From CAZDOD01 sp964506935 (GTDB lineage Bacteria > Desulfobacterota > Zymogenia > Zymogenales > Zymogenaceae): DNA of 10,235 nt. The translations under genes and the position numbers were made by a program. The notes beneath the pieces are model-generated. The model saw only the letters and a program-made list of their open reading frames with translations. It had not been told where the DNA came from and made no database searches. The stretch spans positions 1-10,235 of the forward strand of contig CAZDOD010000104.1 in assembly GCA_964506935.1 (NCBI GenBank), read 5' to 3'. Within the stretch, counting starts at the first letter, position 1, and every line of letters begins with the position of its first letter. Shown in pieces: positions 6,565 through 10,235 of this stretch.

Positions 6565-7182
6565 ATGAGCCTTAAAATGAATAGCAATCGACTATTCATC
6601 GGATTTTTCATCCTTTGTCTTCTCCTCGTAAACTCATCGGCATTGGCGGATTTCTATATGAAGGTCGAGCCAGACGGGAGCATCATCTACACCAACATCC
6701 CGACCACGAGCGGCTTTAAAATGATCTACGACGAGCTCGAAGAAGAATACTTCACCTACGAGGAATATTATTACACAACCGATATATATGATGACATCAT
6801 AAACAACGCATCTGTAATCTACGGTGTCGACCCAGCCCTCATAAAGTCCGTTATCAAGACAGAGTCGAACTTCGACCCATATGCCGTATCAAATAAAGGC
6901 GCCTGCGGGTTGATGCAATTGATCCCCGAGACCGCAAATCGTTTCAATGTGGTAGATATCTTCGACCCGAAGTCCAATATCTACGGGGGGGTAGAGTATC
7001 TGGGCTATCTGATAACCTTATTTAGGGGCGACATCAAACTCGCCGTCGCCGCATATAACGCAGGTGAAAACGCCGTAATAAAATACAACGAGCAGGTACC
7101 TCCATATAAAGAGACAAAAAATTACGTAAAGAAGGTCTTTGAATTCCTCGAATATTACAGGGATAAACCATTAAGTCTTTAA
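6565..7182 (+). CDS. Exported lytic transglycosylase (SLT family 1)
   Basis: The enzyme cleaves the MurNAc-GlcNAc bond of peptidoglycan to give 1,6-anhydro-MurNAc products. Of 205 residues, 1-28 form a signal peptide with likely cleavage ALA|DF; no lipobox Cys follows. Residues 29-50 (DFYMKVEPDGSIIYTNIP) resemble the DUF4124-like start found on many proteobacterial transglycosylases. A tyrosine- and acid-rich linker (about 54-75) leads to the SLT domain (about 77-195). The catalytic Glu is E100 in VIKTESNFDPYAVS, followed by GACGLMQLIPETA (112-124) and VAAYNAGENAV (161-171). The start is uncertain, as neither the ATG at 6565 nor the one at 6577 has a good Shine-Dalgarno; both leave the signal peptide intact. 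The TPR gene begins 19 bp after the stop, so they are probably one operon with pgsA. Confidence 0.93.
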   Translation: MSLKMNSNRLFIGFFILCLLLVNSSALADFYMKVEPDGSIIYTNIPTTSGFKMIYDELEEEYFTYEEYYYTTDIYDDIINNASVIYGVDPALIKSVIKTESNFDPYAVSNKGACGLMQLIPETANRFNVVDIFDPKSNIYGGVEYLGYLITLFRGDIKLAVAAYNAGENAVIKYNEQVPPYKETKNYVKKVFEFLEYYRDKPLSL

Positions 7183-7201
7183 AGGGAAATCTCAATTTTA
7201 A

Positions 7202-8551
7202 GTGGAAAGCTTGGAACAAAAGTTTCTCAGGGATGAAGAGTTTCTAAGACACTTCAAAAAGGGCCGCCAGGAGCTTGACAACGGCAATCTTAGGGCGGCG
7301 GTGGAATCACTTGAGAAGGCATATAGACTCTCTCCTGACAGTGAAGGGGTGGAGAATCTCTTGGGAATGCTCTACTTCCGCATGGAGAGTTACAAGAAGG
7401 CCGAGGCGATCTACAAAAAACTTGTCGGACACAATCCCTATATCTTCACGCTAAGGGCCAACCTCGGCCTCATATATTTTAAGGAAAAAAAATATTTTGA
7501 CTCTATAAGGGAGCTCAACGAGGCAGTTAAATTGAAGCCGGACTACCCCAAGGCACACAACTACCTAGGCCTCGTTTACGCCGAGCTCGGAAAATACAAG
7601 AGTGCCAGAGAGGAGTTTTTGAGAGCCGGTTCGAGAAACATGGCCAAAAAAGTTGAGGAGATCATAGCCGGCATACGAAAGCCCGAATCTTTGCAGATAG
7701 AAGGCCAGGAAGAAAGAGAGTCTGTGCCCTTAAAAGAAAAAATCCCGATAGGTGACCTGATCCTTGATCCCGAACTCAAGAAGATGCTCGATGACTTCGA
7801 GGAAGACAGGAAGTTTGTCGGGGAGGGAAACAGTACAAGCAATGTAGAGCATATACATCTCGACGTGGGTAATGATGGCCTCGTTGCAATGACCCCGAAA
7901 CGGAAGATCAGGCCCGAAAAGACAGAAAAAAAGGAGTTCAAATCCTCATTTTATCTGGGTCTAGATGAAGGCGAATCGGTCTCCACACCCGTCAACCTCC
8001 TCAATATCAATTTTTCCGGCTATACATACGGAAGGGTCAAGGGGCTTATCGTCGCCGAGGGACAGCTCGACTTTGAGCCAGTAAAAAAAAGCTATCAGGG
8101 TAAGCTCTCAAACAAAGATCTGGGTGGCATGGATGATCCCATCATGAAAATAATCGGAAATGGGAAGATAATCCTGTCTCCTGACGACAAAAAACTGAAA
8201 ATTATAAATCTTGAATCAAAAGAAGTCCTCTATCTAAAAGAATCATCTGTCTTGGCCTTCCAGGCGGGGATTTCATGGGAGAACGGAAAAATATCACTCG
8301 ATAAAGACAATTTGCTGGAGCTTTTACAGTTGAAGGGTCAGGGCGATCTGGCGATACTTTTCAACAAATACCCGGTTGAAAAAAATGTCTCCGAAGACTC
8401 ACCGTTTAAGGTCAGCGCCAACGCAATTATAGGATGGCAGGGAAAGGTCATCCCAAAGGTCGTCCACATCACCCAGAAGAAAGAAGACGGTGACGGAATT
8501 AATATACCTTTTATCGAATTTACAGGAAAGGGGAGGGTTATCATTGAATAA
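7202..8551 (+). CDS. TPR protein with AIM24-like C-terminal beta domain
   Basis: This 449-residue protein has four tetratricopeptide repeats (about 14-47, 48-81, 82-115, 116-149), for example AHNYLGLVYAELGKYKSAREEF. A charged, low-complexity linker follows (about 150-262). The C-terminal region (about 265-449) resembles AIM24-type double beta-sandwich proteins: GNGKIILSPDDKKLKIINL, SSVLAFQAGISWENGKI, LKGQGDLAILF and VSANAIIGWQGKVIPKV. That match is from pattern memory and is less sure than the TPRs. There is no signal peptide or membrane segment, so it is probably cytoplasmic. TPRs suggest a scaffold role; a link to the envelope is inferred only from its neighbours, a transglycosylase and PgsA. 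The GTG at 7202 directly follows an in-frame stop; AGGGA is about 14 nt upstream, which is poor. TTG at 7211 is an alternative. The stop overlaps the pgsA start. Confidence 0.82.
   Translation: MESLEQKFLRDEEFLRHFKKGRQELDNGNLRAAVESLEKAYRLSPDSEGVENLLGMLYFRMESYKKAEAIYKKLVGHNPYIFTLRANLGLIYFKEKKYFDSIRELNEAVKLKPDYPKAHNYLGLVYAELGKYKSAREEFLRAGSRNMAKKVEEIIAGIRKPESLQIEGQEERESVPLKEKIPIGDLILDPELKKMLDDFEEDRKFVGEGNSTSNVEHIHLDVGNDGLVAMTPKRKIRPEKTEKKEFKSSFYLGLDEGESVSTPVNLLNINFSGYTYGRVKGLIVAEGQLDFEPVKKSYQGKLSNKDLGGMDDPIMKIIGNGKIILSPDDKKLKIINLESKEVLYLKESSVLAFQAGISWENGKISLDKDNLLELLQLKGQGDLAILFNKYPVEKNVSEDSPFKVSANAIIGWQGKVIPKVVHITQKKEDGDGINIPFIEFTGKGRVIIE
8531..8537 (+). promoter_or_regulatory. Ribosome binding site that sets the pgsA start
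   Basis: GGGAGGG inside the end of the TPR gene lies 6 nt before TTG at 8544. It is 18 nt from the ATG at 8556, so the TTG start is favoured and pgsA is translationally coupled to the TPR gene. Confidence 0.65.
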
Positions 8552-9140
8552 GGGTATGAAATCGAAATCGAACCTGAACCTCCCGAACCTTCTGACCATG
8601 TTCAGATTCGTCATAATACCGGCCATGATGGTTATGCTCACATATCGGGATGTCTTGATCAACTTCTTTGCAGCCTTCCTTTTTCTTACGGCGTCGCTGA
8701 CAGATATCATGGACGGCTACATCGCCCGCAAATACAACATCGTGACCAATATGGGTAAGATACTCGACCCCCTGGCCGACAAGCTCATGGTCCTGATAGC
8801 CTTGGTAATGCTCATCCCGCTCGGGAGGGCGCCGGCGTGGATCGTCGCCCTCATCGTATTGAGGGAGACCGCCGTCACGAGCCTTCGGGCGGTCGCGGCG
8901 ACCGAGGGGATCGTCATATCCGCAAGCGCGCTCGGGAAATACAAAAACATGTTTCAAGTCATCGCCACCCTATTCCTCATAATGTACCACAACTTCCCCC
9001 TCATCAAAATCGGGGGGTTCCCAATATCACTGGACTTTCACACATCGGGGATATTGGTCCTGTGGGTGGCACTGATCCTCACGCTCTGGTCGGGACTCGA
9101 TTACTTCGTAAAATTCTTCCACAAAAGTTTGAAATCGTAA
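8544..9140 (+). CDS. pgsA: CDP-diacylglycerol-glycerol-3-phosphate 3-phosphatidyltransferase
   Basis: PgsA transfers a phosphatidyl group from CDP-diacylglycerol to glycerol-3-phosphate, the committed step to phosphatidylglycerol and cardiolipin, at the cytoplasmic membrane. From the TTG at 8544 the protein is 198 residues, normal for the family. It opens with NLPNLLTMFRFVIIP, as in typical PgsA proteins. It carries the complete CDP-alcohol phosphotransferase signature D-x2-DG-x2-AR-x8-G-x3-D-x3-D (D54, D57, G58, A61, R62, G71, D75, D79), in which the aspartates bind the metal and CDP. Several hydrophobic segments follow, consistent with five or six membrane helices. Other starts are GTG at 8490, which would overlap the TPR gene by 62 bp, and ATG at 8556. 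The Shine-Dalgarno favours 8544. PgsA over phosphatidylserine synthase is judged from the N-terminus and length. Confidence 0.92.
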   Translation: MNKGMKSKSNLNLPNLLTMFRFVIIPAMMVMLTYRDVLINFFAAFLFLTASLTDIMDGYIARKYNIVTNMGKILDPLADKLMVLIALVMLIPLGRAPAWIVALIVLRETAVTSLRAVAATEGIVISASALGKYKNMFQVIATLFLIMYHNFPLIKIGGFPISLDFHTSGILVLWVALILTLWSGLDYFVKFFHKSLKS

Positions 9141-9238
9141 TTCAAACCGAGCACATTCGACATTATAACTCCCTTTCCACGCCTTTTTTTTGCTTCTATT
9201 TCCCTTTTAGCCTCAAGACGGTCTTTGAGATTCCAATG

Positions 9239-9268
9239 TTGACTTTTTCATTAGAATAAGTATATAAT
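9239..9268 (+). promoter_or_regulatory. Strong sigma70-type promoter of the Hint protein gene
   Basis: TTGACT (9239-9244), an 18-bp spacer and a consensus TATAAT (9263-9268) make the best promoter match in the window. Transcription would start near 9275. It indicates that the Hint protein gene is transcribed apart from the pgsA operon. Confidence 0.65.
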
Positions 9269-9291
9269 ATATCGTTTAATAGATTTTCTAT

Positions 9292-9298
9292 AAGGAGG
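9292..9298 (+). promoter_or_regulatory. Near-ideal ribosome binding site of the Hint protein gene
   Basis: AAGGAGG lies 5 nt before the ATG at 9304. It is the strongest Shine-Dalgarno in the window, confirms the start and suggests high expression. Confidence 0.85.
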
Positions 9299-9303
9299 CA
9301 GAG

Positions 9304-10101
9304 ATGTTAAAGAAGATGGCTTTATGCTTATTGGTGTTATTTACGCTGGGTATCGTCATCGCCGGTTTTGCGGTTGCCACCGTCCAATTGGGAACGCTGG
9401 TTGATGAAAATGGGGATCCCCTCGAGGGTTTTTCGAATGTCTACATCGAGGACGGCAAGGCGTATCCTGTGTATAATGAAGAGGAAGGCAAATGGTATAC
9501 CGTGATTATAATAGGTAATGATGAGAACGGGAACCCGATCTGCCGTCTTGGGATGCCGACCGGTACTGGTACCGGTGATTATGGCGACGGAGACTTTAAA
9601 GGCCCAGAATTCCCAATGCCGATGGGCTGTTTTGCCCCGGACACCCTGATCTTGATGGCCGACGGGAGCAGTAAAAAGATAAAGGATATCAAGATCGGGG
9701 ACCTTGTTATGGGATATGATTTTGAGAATGGAAGGGCTTCTGACGTAAGAGTCGAAAAGACTTACACAGTAATCAGAGACCACTACTTTGTCTTAAACAG
9801 CGGGCTAAAAGTTACCGCGGAACATCCCTTTTATGCCGAGGAGTTCGGCTGGAAGGATGTGAGCACGAAAGGTGCGTATCGGGATATCAATTGTATAGAA
9901 GTTCAGAATCTTAATAGAAATACGGAGCTTTTCGGGACAAGGAGCGGCAACGCAAACAACCTTGAGGAGATTTCTTTAGATAGTATCAGGAGGGTGGATG
10001 AGAGGGGCGTCTTCTACAACATAATCACAAATGGGACGCAAAACTTCTTCGTCTCGGATGATGGGATGTGTTTTGTAGCAACAACTGTAAAGACGTTCTA
10101 A
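9304..10101 (+). CDS. Secreted protein with hedgehog/intein-like (Hint) autoprocessing domain
   Basis: This 265-residue protein begins with a signal peptide (hydrophobic 5-25, likely cut AVA|TV). A small N-terminal region of no family I recognise follows (about 26-82, VQLGTLVDENGDPLEGFSNV...), then a Gly/Asp-rich linker (83-100). The Hint domain (about 108-258) starts G108-C109-F with APDTLILMADGSSKKIKDIKIGDLVMGYD, the block A pattern. T171-A-E-H174-PF is the block B TxxH motif that activates the scissile bond. The C-terminal strands read VFYNIITNGTQNFFV but continue to CFVATTVKTF, so the His-Asn of inteins is absent. Splicing is therefore not expected. N-S acyl shift at Gly-Cys and release or transfer of the N-terminal piece, as in hedgehog proteins, is possible but unproven. 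No host protein surrounds it. It has its own strong promoter and ribosome binding site. Its target and role are unknown. Confidence 0.83.
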   Translation: MLKKMALCLLVLFTLGIVIAGFAVATVQLGTLVDENGDPLEGFSNVYIEDGKAYPVYNEEEGKWYTVIIIGNDENGNPICRLGMPTGTGTGDYGDGDFKGPEFPMPMGCFAPDTLILMADGSSKKIKDIKIGDLVMGYDFENGRASDVRVEKTYTVIRDHYFVLNSGLKVTAEHPFYAEEFGWKDVSTKGAYRDINCIEVQNLNRNTELFGTRSGNANNLEEISLDSIRRVDERGVFYNIITNGTQNFFVSDDGMCFVATTVKTF

Positions 10102-10166
10102 CATCTACTATAAAGTGACCTGAATAAATCCTATTTACCCCAATTTTCTATAGCTTTTAGTTTGTC

Positions 10167-10200
10167 AAGGCGGGTGACACATGTCACCCGCCTTATTCTA
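10167..10200 (+). terminator. Hairpin terminator after the Hint protein gene
   Basis: AAGGCGGGTGACA (10167-10179) and TGTCACCCGCCTT (10182-10194) are perfect 13-bp complements around CA; in RNA the innermost pairs would open to form the loop. The GC-rich stem is followed by TTATTCTA, a modest U-rich tail. It lies 65 bp after the stop codon at 10101, and because it is near-symmetric it could also act on the other strand. The unrelated intervening 65 bp hold no gene. Confidence 0.75.
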
Positions 10201-10213
10201 TGGTCTAATTCTC

Positions 10214-10231
10214 TTTTTTTTTTTTTTTTTT
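10214..10231. repeat. 18-nt poly-T homopolymer at the window edge
   Basis: Eighteen consecutive T run to within 4 bases of the window end. This is far longer than any other homopolymer here. It may be the tail of a further terminator or an assembly or sequencing artefact at a contig end. Confidence 0.9.
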
Positions 10232-10235
10232 GGTT

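Noticed and set aside
9211..9230. CTCAAGAC...GTCTTTGAG as a pgsA terminator
   Set aside because: The stem needs a bulge and a tiny loop, and no T tract follows; the T run at 9184-9191 precedes it.
8837..9259. 140-residue open frame overlapping pgsA and the following gap
   Set aside because: It is out of frame with pgsA, with a His/Arg-rich translation typical of a shadow frame. It lacks a ribosome binding site and runs through the Hint gene's -35.
9304..10101. Splicing intein
   Set aside because: There is no C-terminal His-Asn plus Ser/Thr/Cys junction, and no host protein flanks the domain; a signal peptide precedes it instead.
1..10235. CRISPR array, tRNA, rRNA or transposase gene
   Set aside because: No regularly spaced direct repeats, tRNA-like clover pattern, rRNA segment or transposase motif was seen on either strand.

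Overview
The window is a compact bacterial chromosomal segment with ten protein genes. It has no RNA genes, CRISPR array or transposase that I can see. The gene set suggests a Gram-negative, free-living, biosynthetically capable bacterium: an exported lytic transglycosylase with an N-terminal DUF4124-like segment, de novo NAD synthesis, histidine synthesis and PgsA. Arg codons are largely AGG/AGA, Ile ATA is common, coding DNA is moderately GC-rich and intergenic DNA is AT-rich. This would fit a Deltaproteobacteria/Desulfobacterota-like sediment lineage, but that placement is a low-confidence inference without a search.

Left part (1-3388): the 3' end of a glycerophosphodiester phosphodiesterase is followed by a sigma70-type promoter. 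This drives a membrane-anchored GH2 glycosidase with beta-glucuronidase signature residues, then hisB 15 bp downstream. A ~105-bp element with two GC-rich hairpins sharing a GCCCCTAC edge lies between hisB and the converging next gene.

Middle (3389-6564): an exported PEBP/YbhB-like protein (minus) diverges from a flavin reductase-like FMN-binding protein (plus). The latter converges on nadB, L-aspartate oxidase (minus, TTG start). A 235-bp AT-rich region separates nadB from the next operon.

Right part (6565-10235): an apparent operon encodes a lytic transglycosylase, a TPR protein with an AIM24-like C-terminal beta domain, and PgsA. The last two overlap by 8 bp. Then comes a separately transcribed gene with the best promoter and Shine-Dalgarno in the window. 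It encodes a secreted protein with a small N-terminal region and a Hint (hedgehog/intein) autoprocessing domain that starts with Gly-Cys-Phe and lacks the C-terminal His-Asn. This is the most interesting gene here. A hairpin terminator and an 18-nt T run end the window.

The genes are mostly housekeeping (lipid, NAD, histidine, envelope). The clearest accessory elements are the exported GH2 enzyme, the Hint protein and the TPR-AIM24-like fusion.
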